Shown: one piece after another, positions 9,353-18,655 of the stretch
Numbering within the stretch: the first letter of the stretch is position 1
Layout: each line of letters opens with the position of its first letter
NCBI GenBank assembly: GCA_016234355.1
Contig: JACRFC010000059.1
Span: 1 to 33,068 of the forward strand
DNA length: 33,068 nt
Source: Ignavibacteriales bacterium
GTDB lineage: Bacteria; Bacteroidota; Ignavibacteria; Ignavibacteriales; Melioribacteraceae
Direction: 5' to 3'
Program-made: the position numbers and the translations under genes
Notes under the pieces: generated by a model
Databases searched by the model: none
What the model saw: only the letters and a program-made list of their open reading frames with translations
What the model was told of the DNA's origin: nothing

Positions 9353-10662
9353 GACTAATAAAAGAAAGAACTTCAGAATACGAATCGTTTCACAAATCGC
9401 TTCAATACTTCACTAAAAAATCCGAAGTAAAAGGTGATTTACGTTTAATCAATTTTGAAGTACAAAATACAAGAAGCGATCTATTAGAAAAATATTCTTT
9501 TTTTATTAACAATCTTTCCGCTTTCCACAAAAAGATTCAAAAAACAAAAAACATTTCGGAATTGAATCTATTATTCCAGGAGTATGTAAAGAGAATTCTT
9601 AATGCTAAAGAAATTGAAGTCTTTTTATTTGTTGATTCACAAAGACACTTAATACCTATAAGCAGAAACGCTGCTTCACTTCATGTAAATACAGTTAACA
9701 AAATTTATAAAGATGGAATATTGGACTGGGTGTTCGAATCTAGAAAACCAACAATTATTCCTGATTTAAATTCAGACACAATTAATGGTTCAAAACTTAA
9801 CCAATTCATTTTTCCAATATATTATACCGATACCAACTACGGATTGGTCTCGATAATGACTTCATTATCAAAAATATCGGAAGATTCACTCGAGAGTAAT
9901 TCAATAAATGTTTTGCTTGGAATCATTATTCCAATGATCATTTCTTTTCGGCAGAAAGAGTCTATTAATAAACTTTATCATGAACTGCAGATTTACCAAT
10001 CAAAGATGCAGAATGATTTTGATATATATGCCCTTGGTGAATTAGCCGAAGGTATATTAGAAGAAATCGGAGAGCCGCTTCAAGTTATTATGTCGCTTAC
10101 TGATATGTTAGAGACCGAGAATAAAAAAATTGATAAGCAGGTAACATCAAACATCAAGAATCAAATTAAAAAGGTAAGCGAACTGACAAACCGCCTTTCT
10201 AAATTTTCTGAACTGAATAAACCAAAACTGCAAAAAGCGCAATCTTGTAATCTTAATAAGTTAGTTCGGGAATTTAAAAATATTATTAATACATCACTTC
10301 AAAATCTCGGGCTGGAATGTGAATTAGATCTCGAAGAAAATATTCCTCCTATTCTTGGCGACCCGAAAGAAATAAAACAATTGTTGACAAGCGTGTTCTC
10401 TCTACTTAAATCTGCATCCAATAAAGGCGGTGCTTTTATAATACAAACTAAATATGTAAAAGAACAGATTGTTGTATCTGTTTTCACTACCGAACAAATA
10501 GAAAGTTTATCTGACTATACTGATAATAGTACAAACGTTAATATCAATTTTATTAAAGAAATAATGAAAAGAAGTGAAGGCAGTGCTGAATTCAACTCAT
10601 TGCCGCTGAAAGGAACTATCATTCACTTAGTATTCCCACTTAAGAGGAAATTAGCTATATGA
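9349..10662 (+). CDS. GAF-containing, degenerate histidine-kinase-like protein
   Basis: GAF-like N-terminal half; DHp-like helix LGELAEGILEEIGEPLQVIMSLTDMLE with Glu at the usual phospho-His position; eroded HATPase-like C-terminus ending GTIIHLVFPLK. Confidence 0.75.
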   Translation: MRLIKERTSEYESFHKSLQYFTKKSEVKGDLRLINFEVQNTRSDLLEKYSFFINNLSAFHKKIQKTKNISELNLLFQEYVKRILNAKEIEVFLFVDSQRHLIPISRNAASLHVNTVNKIYKDGILDWVFESRKPTIIPDLNSDTINGSKLNQFIFPIYYTDTNYGLVSIMTSLSKISEDSLESNSINVLLGIIIPMIISFRQKESINKLYHELQIYQSKMQNDFDIYALGELAEGILEEIGEPLQVIMSLTDMLETENKKIDKQVTSNIKNQIKKVSELTNRLSKFSELNKPKLQKAQSCNLNKLVREFKNIINTSLQNLGLECELDLEENIPPILGDPKEIKQLLTSVFSLLKSASNKGGAFIIQTKYVKEQIVVSVFTTEQIESLSDYTDNSTNVNINFIKEIMKRSEGSAEFNSLPLKGTIIHLVFPLKRKLAI

Positions 10663-11255
10663 AAGTATTTTTAGTTTTATTCTTAGTTATTTCAATTTCT
10701 ATAAATGGCCAAAATGCTGCGACACAAAACTTGTTGGAATTATCGGGAGATTCTGTAAATATCCGCGCTATGGTACAAAAACAGATTAACTTCGCTTTGG
10801 AAAAACGTACCGAATCTAAGATCGGTTCATTACCGGCTCTTGAAGAAAAAATAAAAGTTTTGGCAGATAAAATGAATCAGGCTCAAGCGGAGCCGCGTCC
10901 AACCTTTTTCAATTTTCTTTTAAGTCAACCTCTTTATTATAAACTCTTTGCTACCGGCTCTTTCTTGATACTATTTTTTTTCGTTCTGAAAAGAATATTG
11001 ACCAACCTAAATCGCAAATCCATTAGTTCCCTAAAAAATAATATTGGAATGATGAGAGAAGAAAAAATTGGAGGGGGCAAACAAAACCCAAAACTTGTCA
11101 GAATAAGAAAGGCATTAAAAGAAAAAATTGAAATCTTTATGAGATCAGAAAAACATTTATCGAAAACAGCAAAACAATTAAATGTTGCCAAAGGCGAACT
11201 TATGTTGGCAGCTAAATTGAAAATATTAGAAGTAGAAAAGATGCAAGGAGCATGA
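10659..11255 (+). CDS. Signal-peptide/TM protein with cytosolic HTH-like tail, unknown
   Basis: N-terminal signal-like helix, TM at YYKLFATGSFLILFFFVLKRIL, C-terminal HLSKTAKQLNVAKGELMLAAKLKILE. Confidence 0.75.
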   Translation: MKVFLVLFLVISISINGQNAATQNLLELSGDSVNIRAMVQKQINFALEKRTESKIGSLPALEEKIKVLADKMNQAQAEPRPTFFNFLLSQPLYYKLFATGSFLILFFFVLKRILTNLNRKSISSLKNNIGMMREEKIGGGKQNPKLVRIRKALKEKIEIFMRSEKHLSKTAKQLNVAKGELMLAAKLKILEVEKMQGA

Positions 11256-11256
11256 T

Positions 11257-11967
11257 ATGATTAAAGGAATTTACACAGCGGGTAGAAGTTTAGACCAGCG
11301 TATTAAAAATATAGATGTTATAGCGAACAACCTTGCGAATATTAATACTACCGGATATAAACGAGAAATACCTTTTTCGGAAATAATTGACCAATATGAT
11401 AATGTTAAAATTAGAAAATTGACAAGCCAACAGCAGGGTGAAATTTTACAAACTTCTAATCCTTTAGACCTTGCTATTTCAGGTGACGGATTTTTTGCCG
11501 TTAAAAATCCCGAAGGAAATATTGAGTTTACACGTGACGGCAGATTTAAAATAAATGATGAAGGTTTTTTTGTGGATGGCTTAGGAAGAAAAGTGATGGG
11601 TAAGAACGGAGAAATATCCGTCGAAGAAACATTGCTGGCAAAAGAAACAGCTATTCGCGTTGGTAAAGGTGGAGAAATAAAAGTTGGTGAAAAAGTAATA
11701 GACACAATACTTGTTCTAAATGTGAATGATGCCAGCGGACTTATACGGACCAGCGGTTCCAACTTCAGTGCTGAAGGTCAGGAATATACTCCTGCTGATG
11801 AGGGGTCGTATTCTATTTCGCAAGGATATCTGGAAGAAGCTAATACGAATCCAATTATAGAAATGGAAGCGATGATCCAGCTAAACAAAGAATATGAAGC
11901 GGCACAAAAAATCATCTCTGCACTCGATTCTTCACTCGGTCAAGCAATTGAAATCGGAAAAATTTAA
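11257..11967 (+). CDS. flgF: Flagellar basal-body rod protein FlgF
   Basis: IDVIANNLANINTTGYKRE rod N-terminus; NPLDLAISGDGFFAV; shorter rod protein preceding flgG. Confidence 0.88.
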   Translation: MIKGIYTAGRSLDQRIKNIDVIANNLANINTTGYKREIPFSEIIDQYDNVKIRKLTSQQQGEILQTSNPLDLAISGDGFFAVKNPEGNIEFTRDGRFKINDEGFFVDGLGRKVMGKNGEISVEETLLAKETAIRVGKGGEIKVGEKVIDTILVLNVNDASGLIRTSGSNFSAEGQEYTPADEGSYSISQGYLEEANTNPIIEMEAMIQLNKEYEAAQKIISALDSSLGQAIEIGKI

Positions 11968-11979
11968 AAGGAGAATAAT

Positions 11980-12780
11980 ATGTCTACTAGAGCATTACGA
12001 ACAGCTGCAAGTGGAATGTATGCACAACAAATTAATATAGAAGTTGTTTCCAACAACATAGCAAATATTAATACTACCGGTTATAAGAAGAACAAAGCAG
12101 ATTTTCAAGATTTGATGTATCAAGAAGTCCACGTCAATCCGTTAACATCTGCAACACCCGGTAATGAGGGAACATCAACTTCAAAAATTCAGATTGGCAA
12201 TGGTGTAAAACCGGGCGCATCAACAAAAATTTTCGCACAGGGAGATATCACACCTACAAATAATCAGCTTGATCTTGCAATTCAGGGTGAAGGATTTTTC
12301 CAAGTAAGAAAACCTGACGGAACATTTGTATATACGCGTGACGGTTCATTCAAAATAAATGCTGAGGGGAAAATTGTTACATCAGGCGGATTACCTTTGG
12401 AACCCGGTCTTATACTAAACTCAGATATCGTTAATTTTAAAATCGGTACCGATGGATCTGTAACAGCTCAGGATGTTTCCGGTGGATCATCTCCGCTTGG
12501 CAATATTGAAGTTGCACGTTTTATGAATAACGGCGGTTTGATGGCCCTTGGTGATAATCTTTATAGTGAGACTACGGCATCGGGCCAACCGATTCTTGGT
12601 AGTCCAGGTCAACAAGGTTTTGGAGAGATTCACCAGGGTTTTCTTGAAGCATCTAATGTGGATATTGTTGAAGAAATGATTGCAATGATTGCCGCTCAAC
12701 GCGCTTATGAAATAAATTCGAAGACTGTTAAGACAGTTGAAGATATGATGACAATGGCTAATAATTTAAAACGCGGCTAA
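11980..12780 (+). CDS. flgG: Flagellar distal rod protein FlgG
   Basis: RALRTAASGMYAQQINIEVVSNNIANINTTGYKKNKADFQDLMYQ; C-terminal VEEMIAMIAAQRAYEINSKTVKTVEDMM; AAAGGAG upstream. Confidence 0.96.
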   Translation: MSTRALRTAASGMYAQQINIEVVSNNIANINTTGYKKNKADFQDLMYQEVHVNPLTSATPGNEGTSTSKIQIGNGVKPGASTKIFAQGDITPTNNQLDLAIQGEGFFQVRKPDGTFVYTRDGSFKINAEGKIVTSGGLPLEPGLILNSDIVNFKIGTDGSVTAQDVSGGSSPLGNIEVARFMNNGGLMALGDNLYSETTASGQPILGSPGQQGFGEIHQGFLEASNVDIVEEMIAMIAAQRAYEINSKTVKTVEDMMTMANNLKRG

Positions 12781-12781
12781 A

Positions 12782-13429
12782 ATGAGAACTCTATTTCTAA
12801 TATTAATCAGTTTTGTATTTGGTGAAGGAAAAAATTTTGATTCACAGCTGATAGCGTACTTAGATAAGAAACTGAGCAACTATACCAAATACGAATTCCA
12901 AATTATGCAGTCATTTAAAAAATTTGCGAAGATAGAAATCAACACGGAAAAAAAATTTAAAATAGTAAAGAATTATGGTTATTTACCGGTTACACTATAT
13001 GATAAAGATAACAATGCAAGTTCTTCTCTATTAACAATAAAATTAAAATTGTTTAAAAATGTCCTGGTTGCTTTGCAAGCTATTAATCGAAATGAAGAAT
13101 TAATGAACAGCATGTTTACCGAGAAAAATATTGACATCTCATTATTAACTGGAAAACCGATTGATCCGGCAGAGAACATTCTTGATCATCGCAGTAGAAT
13201 GTTTATGAAAGAAGGTGATATTCTTCAGAAAGAAATGATCGAACCAGTACCCTTAGTTTTTAAAGGGGATAACATAGTTCTTCATGCAGGGAAGAATGGA
13301 GTTGATATTACAGTAGATTGTATTGCACGACAAGAGGGTCGTATCGGTGATGTAATTAGTATTCAGTCGGTCAATAAATTATATAAAGCAAAAATAATTG
13401 ACAAATATAACTTAATGTTGGTGGAATAG
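12782..13429 (+). CDS. flgA: P-ring assembly chaperone FlgA
   Basis: Position between flgG and flgH; C-terminal SAF-like GRIGDVISIQSVNKLYKAKII. Confidence 0.85.
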   Translation: MRTLFLILISFVFGEGKNFDSQLIAYLDKKLSNYTKYEFQIMQSFKKFAKIEINTEKKFKIVKNYGYLPVTLYDKDNNASSSLLTIKLKLFKNVLVALQAINRNEELMNSMFTEKNIDISLLTGKPIDPAENILDHRSRMFMKEGDILQKEMIEPVPLVFKGDNIVLHAGKNGVDITVDCIARQEGRIGDVISIQSVNKLYKAKIIDKYNLMLVE

Positions 13430-14002
13430 ATGAAACGTATATATGTATTAATGTTTATTCTTTGTGCCACGGTTTTGTTCGGACAAAACATGAGAAAAAA
13501 TTCTCAACTCTCGCTGTTTGCCGATAATAAAGCAGTAGAGAAAGGAGATGCGGTAACAATTTTGGTAATTGAATCAACCCGCGCTTCAAATAACTCCGAA
13601 ACTTCTGCCGGAAGAAAAAGTGATCTCGGACTTAGCGCGTCGGGATCAGTTGGTCAATCTGCAATTCCTAATACACAATTGAATCTTGGTACTAATAATG
13701 ATTTTAAGGGGAGCGGTTCCACAAGTACAACAGGAATGATCAGTACAAAAATTAGTGCAGTTGTAGATACTGTTTTGGCAAACGGAAATCTTGTTATTAG
13801 AGGAAGTAAAAAAATCTCTATCAATGGTGAAGAACAAACGATTAATATCAAAGGCGTAATCCGTTCTACGGATATTATGCCAGACAATTCGGTTTATTCA
13901 TTCAAGATCTCGGATGCCGAAATTTCATTTGAAGGAAACGGTATGATTGATAGTTCACAAAAACCCGGGTTGTTAACAAAATTATTTCATTGGTTGTTTT
14001 AG
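13430..14002 (+). CDS. flgH: L-ring protein FlgH
   Basis: SLFADNKAVEKGDAVTILVIES, VDTVLANGNLVIRGSKKISINGEEQTINIKGVIR, ISFEGNGMID; between flgA and flgI. Confidence 0.92.
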   Translation: MKRIYVLMFILCATVLFGQNMRKNSQLSLFADNKAVEKGDAVTILVIESTRASNNSETSAGRKSDLGLSASGSVGQSAIPNTQLNLGTNNDFKGSGSTSTTGMISTKISAVVDTVLANGNLVIRGSKKISINGEEQTINIKGVIRSTDIMPDNSVYSFKISDAEISFEGNGMIDSSQKPGLLTKLFHWLF

Positions 14003-14010
14003 GATACAAT

Positions 14011-15108
14011 ATGAAATCAAAGATTTTTTCCTCGATAATTATTTTATGCTTATCTGTTAATATTATTTTTGCTCAACGCTTAAAAGACGTAGCATACCTT
14101 AACGGAAAGAATACCGAACAGATAATTGGTTACGGACTTGTAGTAGGTCTTGCAGGAACAGGCGATAGTTACCGCTCCTTATTTACTATTCAATCGGTTG
14201 CAAGTATGTTAAAGCGTTTTGGTATTACAGTTCCTCAAACCGATCTGAAAACAAAAAATGTTGCTGCAGTAATTATAACAGCAAATCTCAACTCAAATCT
14301 TAAGTCAGGTGCCGAGTTCGATGTAATAGTTTCTTCTTTGGGTGATGCAACAAGTCTGCAGGGCGGAACATTGTTGATTACTCCTCTTTCAGGAATAAAT
14401 GGACATGTTTACGGTTTAGCTCAAGGATCTATATCTGTTGGCGGTTATGATATCAATACATCAAGCGGCAGCCGTATTACAAAAAATCATTCGCTTGCCG
14501 GGCGCGTACCAAGAGGTGGAACACTTAAAGAATCAATTTCAACTGCACAGGTTGTATCTGATGAAATATCTGTTTTCTTAAAGGAACCTGATATCACTAC
14601 CGCACAAAATGTTGTCTCGTCCTTAAATCAAAAGTTCGGAAGCGAAATTGCAAAAGCTTCCGATGCAGCTGAAATCAAAATTGCTGTTCCGCAAGATAGG
14701 CAGAATAACATTATGGCATTTCTTTCGGAAATTGAGAATGTAAATGTTATAGTTGATGACATTGCAAAAGTTGTTCTTAACGAAAGAACAGGTACAGTTG
14801 TTTCCGGTCAGAATGTAAAGATTCAACCTGTTACAATTACCCACGGCGGTTTAAATATTTCAATTCGTTCTTATCCAATCATTTCTCAACCAAATGCTTT
14901 CTCGCAAGGAAAGACTACAACATTTAATAATCTTGTTCCTTTTGCAGCACAGGATTCTGCAAGCACAATTGCAATAAAAGGTGCAAGCAATGTACAGGAA
15001 GTAGCTTCTGCGCTAAACTCACTTAAAGTTTCACCTCGAGATATAATTTCTATATTTCAGGCTTTGAAAGAAGCGGGCGCTTTAATGGCAGAATTAATAA
15101 TAATGTAA
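14011..15108 (+). CDS. flgI: P-ring protein FlgI
   Basis: RLKDVAYLNGKNTEQIIGYGLVVGLAGTGDS; GRVPRGGTLKES; C-terminal ALKEAGALMAELIIM. ORF track starts at 13990; ATG 14011 starts the signal peptide. Confidence 0.96.
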   Translation: MKSKIFSSIIILCLSVNIIFAQRLKDVAYLNGKNTEQIIGYGLVVGLAGTGDSYRSLFTIQSVASMLKRFGITVPQTDLKTKNVAAVIITANLNSNLKSGAEFDVIVSSLGDATSLQGGTLLITPLSGINGHVYGLAQGSISVGGYDINTSSGSRITKNHSLAGRVPRGGTLKESISTAQVVSDEISVFLKEPDITTAQNVVSSLNQKFGSEIAKASDAAEIKIAVPQDRQNNIMAFLSEIENVNVIVDDIAKVVLNERTGTVVSGQNVKIQPVTITHGGLNISIRSYPIISQPNAFSQGKTTTFNNLVPFAAQDSASTIAIKGASNVQEVASALNSLKVSPRDIISIFQALKEAGALMAELIIM

Positions 15109-15109
15109 C

Positions 15110-15925
15110 ATGAATGATCTTTCGCTTAAAATAGAAAACAATAAGCATCTTTCGAGACCGATCGAAACAAATTCTCGTTATGATCAAAAACAAAAAGATA
15201 AAATTGCTTCAGCCGCTAAGCAGTTTGAAAGCTTGCTTACTTCTATGATGTTGAAAAGTATGAACAAAACTACCGGCGGCATGTTTGGAGAAGAAGGTTA
15301 CGGAAGCGATATGTTCGATTCGATTTTTGAACAGGAAATTGCAAGTAAAATGTCGGAAACAAGAAGTCTGGGCATTGCCGAAATGCTCTATAAGAAAATT
15401 ACAGGTGAAGAATTGAGTTCCGAGATGCGTCATAAAATTTCTGTTCATTTGAATCCGGGTAAAATACACAATACCCAACCTTCTTCTGATTCAACCAAAG
15501 TTCAGCCAAGTACTTCTGCAATTGAACGATTGAATAATTATGAAAAACATATTGAAGAAGCTGCTTCAACTTTTGGAATAGATAAAAACGTAATAAAATC
15601 AATTATAATGACAGAATCAGCGGCTAACAATAAAGCTGTTTCCGGAGCCAGAGCAAAAGGACTAATGCAGTTAATGGACTCAACTGCGACCGATATGGGA
15701 GTCCGTAATGTTTTTAATCCCAAAGAAAACATCTTTGGAGGCACTAAATATTTTGCCCAAATGCTTCGACAATATAGTGGTGATATAAAACTTGCTTTGG
15801 CGGCATATAATGCCGGACCGCAAAATGTTGAAAAATTTAACGGTGTTCCACCATTTGGCGAGACTAAAAATTATATCAATAAAGTATTAGGTTACCTAGA
15901 ACATTTTAATAAGAGGAAAGAATGA
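15110..15925 (+). CDS. flgJ: FlgJ-type rod-binding domain fused to a lytic transglycosylase (SLT) domain
   Basis: N-terminus KIASAAKQFESLLTSMMLKSMNKTT (rod-binding); C-terminus IIMTESAANNKAVSGARAKGLMQLM...LALAAYNAGPQNVEKF (SLT). Confidence 0.9.
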   Translation: MNDLSLKIENNKHLSRPIETNSRYDQKQKDKIASAAKQFESLLTSMMLKSMNKTTGGMFGEEGYGSDMFDSIFEQEIASKMSETRSLGIAEMLYKKITGEELSSEMRHKISVHLNPGKIHNTQPSSDSTKVQPSTSAIERLNNYEKHIEEAASTFGIDKNVIKSIIMTESAANNKAVSGARAKGLMQLMDSTATDMGVRNVFNPKENIFGGTKYFAQMLRQYSGDIKLALAAYNAGPQNVEKFNGVPPFGETKNYINKVLGYLEHFNKRKE

Positions 15926-16374
15926 GCTCACAAAATTTAATCACAACTCTTAAGACACAAGAGGCAAACCTCGACTCACTTATGGGTACGCTTGAAGAGA
16001 AAAAACAAGCGATTATTAAAAATAATTATTCTCTGCTAAATGCGGCACTTATCAATGAACAAAACATTTTACACAATATCGGGTTCGAAGAAAAGAACCG
16101 TTTAAAAGTAGTTCAAGATTTGGCAAAAGAATTAAATCTTGAGTTAAAAGATGCTTCTCTTGAAAGTATTTTGAGTAAAAATAATTTTTTATTGAAAAAA
16201 GAAAATAAAGAAATACAACAATTAAGAAAGTCGTTAAAAGAAAAAATAATTCGTATCAGCAATACTAATAAACAATTAAAAGATGTTATCGATTTTTCGC
16301 GAAGTTTAATTAAAGATACTATCATAATGATAGCTGGTTTAAAAAAACGTGAACTTGTGAATAAAAGAGTATAA
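15922..16374 (+). CDS. FlgN-like flagellar chaperone
   Basis: 150 aa helical/coiled-coil protein directly upstream of flgK; overlaps flgJ by 4 nt. Confidence 0.65.
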   Translation: MSSQNLITTLKTQEANLDSLMGTLEEKKQAIIKNNYSLLNAALINEQNILHNIGFEEKNRLKVVQDLAKELNLELKDASLESILSKNNFLLKKENKEIQQLRKSLKEKIIRISNTNKQLKDVIDFSRSLIKDTIIMIAGLKKRELVNKRV

Positions 16375-16375
16375 A

Positions 16376-17773
16376 ATGAGTATCGGTAGAGTACTTGACA
16401 TATCAATCCGGACAATGTCTGTTTATCAGAGGGCTGTTGACGTTGCTTCAAATAACATTTCTAATGCCCAAAATCCCGATTACTCACGGCAAAGAGTTGT
16501 CTTTGGAACCGAACCTTCCGATATATTAGGAGGTTTGGGAGTTAAAATACAGGATATACAGAGAATTAAAGACAATATGCTTGAGTCGCAATTGCAGAAA
16601 TATCAATCTACACTTTCCGATGCAAATAAGAGGTCAACAATTCTTCAACAAATTGAATCTATGATTTCCGAACCTTCTGATCAAGGTCTTGGGACCTATT
16701 TCACTAATTTTTTCAATTCTTGGAATCAATTAGCGGCTAATCCAAATTCAATTCCCAATAGATTAGATGTAATTCAAAAAGCTCAGAGTTTGAGTGACAG
16801 GTTTAAACAAACTTATGATGATTTAACCGATGTTCAATCGACACTGCAAAAAGATGTTTATACGAAAGTTGACATGATAAACACATATTTACAGCAGATT
16901 AATTCATATAACCAACAAATTTATCAAACTAAATCTCAGGGTCTAGCAACTAACGAACTTCAAGATGAAAGAGACGCTGTCATCAATACCTTAAGTCAGT
17001 TTGTAAATATATCTGTTCAAAATGGACCTAACGGAACTTCTGTTGTTAATGTTGGCGGAATTCAAGGAGCCGATCTAAACGGATACAATCAGTTTGCAGT
17101 TAAAATTGTCAATGGGAAAATACAAATATATTCACAGAGTGATCTTAGTTCGGTAGCTTTAATTAACTCAGGGGAACTATATGCAATTACAGATTTATTT
17201 TCAAATAAAATACCAGATTACAAAGCAGGATATGAAAACCTGATAAATACTTTTGTTAATAAGGTGAATGAACTACATATACAGGGAAACACACTTGTTC
17301 AGGGAAATTCATCCAGTACCGGAATACCATTCTTTGGAGAACTGGACAATAACGGAAATGTGATTAATACATTTGTTGACGGTATAATTAAAATTAATTC
17401 AAGTATTGTTAATAATCCTAAAAATATTGCCGTATCAGACGTAGTAAATAATGACGGTAACGGAAACATTGCGAATAAAATAGCGGAATTGGCAGATAAC
17501 CCGATTCCGGAACTTAATAATCTGAGTGTTATTGATAAATACACATCGATTCTTAATAATATCGGCAGCGATAAAACAAACAACGATAATAGAGTACAAA
17601 CAAGTCAAACTGTATTACAGCAGCTTCAAACTCAAAAAGCTTCTAACTCTGGAGTGTCTATGGATGAAGAGATGACAAACGTACTTAAGTTCCAGCGTTC
17701 TTATGATGCAGCAGCAAAATTAGTTAAAGTGGCCGACGAGATGATTCAAACAATAATAAATATGGTGCAATAA
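16376..17773 (+). CDS. flgK: Hook-filament junction protein FlgK
   Basis: DVASNNISNAQNPDYSRQRV N-terminus; NSGVSMDEEMTNVLKFQRSYDAAAKLVKVADEMIQTIINMV C-terminus. Confidence 0.96.
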   Translation: MSIGRVLDISIRTMSVYQRAVDVASNNISNAQNPDYSRQRVVFGTEPSDILGGLGVKIQDIQRIKDNMLESQLQKYQSTLSDANKRSTILQQIESMISEPSDQGLGTYFTNFFNSWNQLAANPNSIPNRLDVIQKAQSLSDRFKQTYDDLTDVQSTLQKDVYTKVDMINTYLQQINSYNQQIYQTKSQGLATNELQDERDAVINTLSQFVNISVQNGPNGTSVVNVGGIQGADLNGYNQFAVKIVNGKIQIYSQSDLSSVALINSGELYAITDLFSNKIPDYKAGYENLINTFVNKVNELHIQGNTLVQGNSSSTGIPFFGELDNNGNVINTFVDGIIKINSSIVNNPKNIAVSDVVNNDGNGNIANKIAELADNPIPELNNLSVIDKYTSILNNIGSDKTNNDNRVQTSQTVLQQLQTQKASNSGVSMDEEMTNVLKFQRSYDAAAKLVKVADEMIQTIINMVQ

Positions 17774-17776
17774 ATT

Positions 17777-18655
17777 ATGCGAATCACTGAAGGTATGTTA
17801 TCAGATCGGTATCTTAAAAATTATAACAAGATTGCTGAACAAAAACAAAAGTTGCAGACTCAGCTCGCAACAAACAGTAAAATAAATACGCTCTCTGATG
17901 ACTTGATCGGTGCTTTACAAAGTATCAAGGTTGAGGCACAAATTAAAAAGACCGATACTTATATTAAAAATGTTCAGACTGCGAATGAATTTATGACTTC
18001 GTCACTTGATTCTTTGGATAATATGACTACTGAAATTCAAAAAATTATGAAAATAATAACATCTGCTTCTAATCCTTTGAATGTAGTTAATTATCCTTCA
18101 ATGCTTCAATCAATAAAAGATTCTTTGAATGCAATAGTGCAGGATACGAATGCAAAGCATAATGATATGTATCTTTTTGGCGGAACAAATTATACAACCA
18201 TGCCGGTCACTATTGATATTAACGGAAAAGCTGTTATTACTACAGAAGATGTATCTGGTGAAGTAAAAGTACAATTATCTCAAAACGTTACTGATGCAAT
18301 CAATATTCCAGGTAATAAGATTTTCGGTACGGGCATATTTAGTGCAATAAATAATATCATTGATTCTTTCGAAGCCGGAAATGCACCGGATGCTGCTCTT
18401 AAGACAGGTTTGAACGATGCTTACAATCAACTTTTAAATGTTCAAACTATTGGAGGTGAAAAATTAAACCGATTTGAAGACATTAGCGCATTATTAAATA
18501 ATCAACAGACTAATTTGACGCGAACACTCGCAAATATTCAGGGAATTGATGTTGCAAAACTTGCTGTTGATTTGCAGCAGCAAGATTATTTATTGCAGAT
18601 CTCATCTAAATTATTTGCTAATATATTTCCAAAATCTATATATGATTACTTATGA
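17777..18655 (+). CDS. flgL: Hook-filament junction protein FlgL
   Basis: MRITEGMLSDRYLKNYNKIAEQKQKLQTQLATNSKINTLSDDLIGALQ; follows flgK. Confidence 0.93.
   Translation: MRITEGMLSDRYLKNYNKIAEQKQKLQTQLATNSKINTLSDDLIGALQSIKVEAQIKKTDTYIKNVQTANEFMTSSLDSLDNMTTEIQKIMKIITSASNPLNVVNYPSMLQSIKDSLNAIVQDTNAKHNDMYLFGGTNYTTMPVTIDINGKAVITTEDVSGEVKVQLSQNVTDAINIPGNKIFGTGIFSAINNIIDSFEAGNAPDAALKTGLNDAYNQLLNVQTIGGEKLNRFEDISALLNNQQTNLTRTLANIQGIDVAKLAVDLQQQDYLLQISSKLFANIFPKSIYDYL

Noticed and set aside
11271-11762. 163-aa minus-strand ORF antisense to flgF
   Set aside because: Long only because of codon structure in flgF; low-complexity composition and no supporting signals.
11337-12090. Near-identical AATATTAATACTACCGG in flgF and flgG
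   Set aside because: Explained by the conserved NINTTGYK rod-protein motif in paralogous genes, not a functional DNA repeat.
13520-13527. GCCGATAA, a match to the sigma-28 -10 element, inside flgH
   Set aside because: No TAAA-like -35 at the expected spacing and it lies in conserved FlgH coding sequence (FADNKA); likely coincidence.
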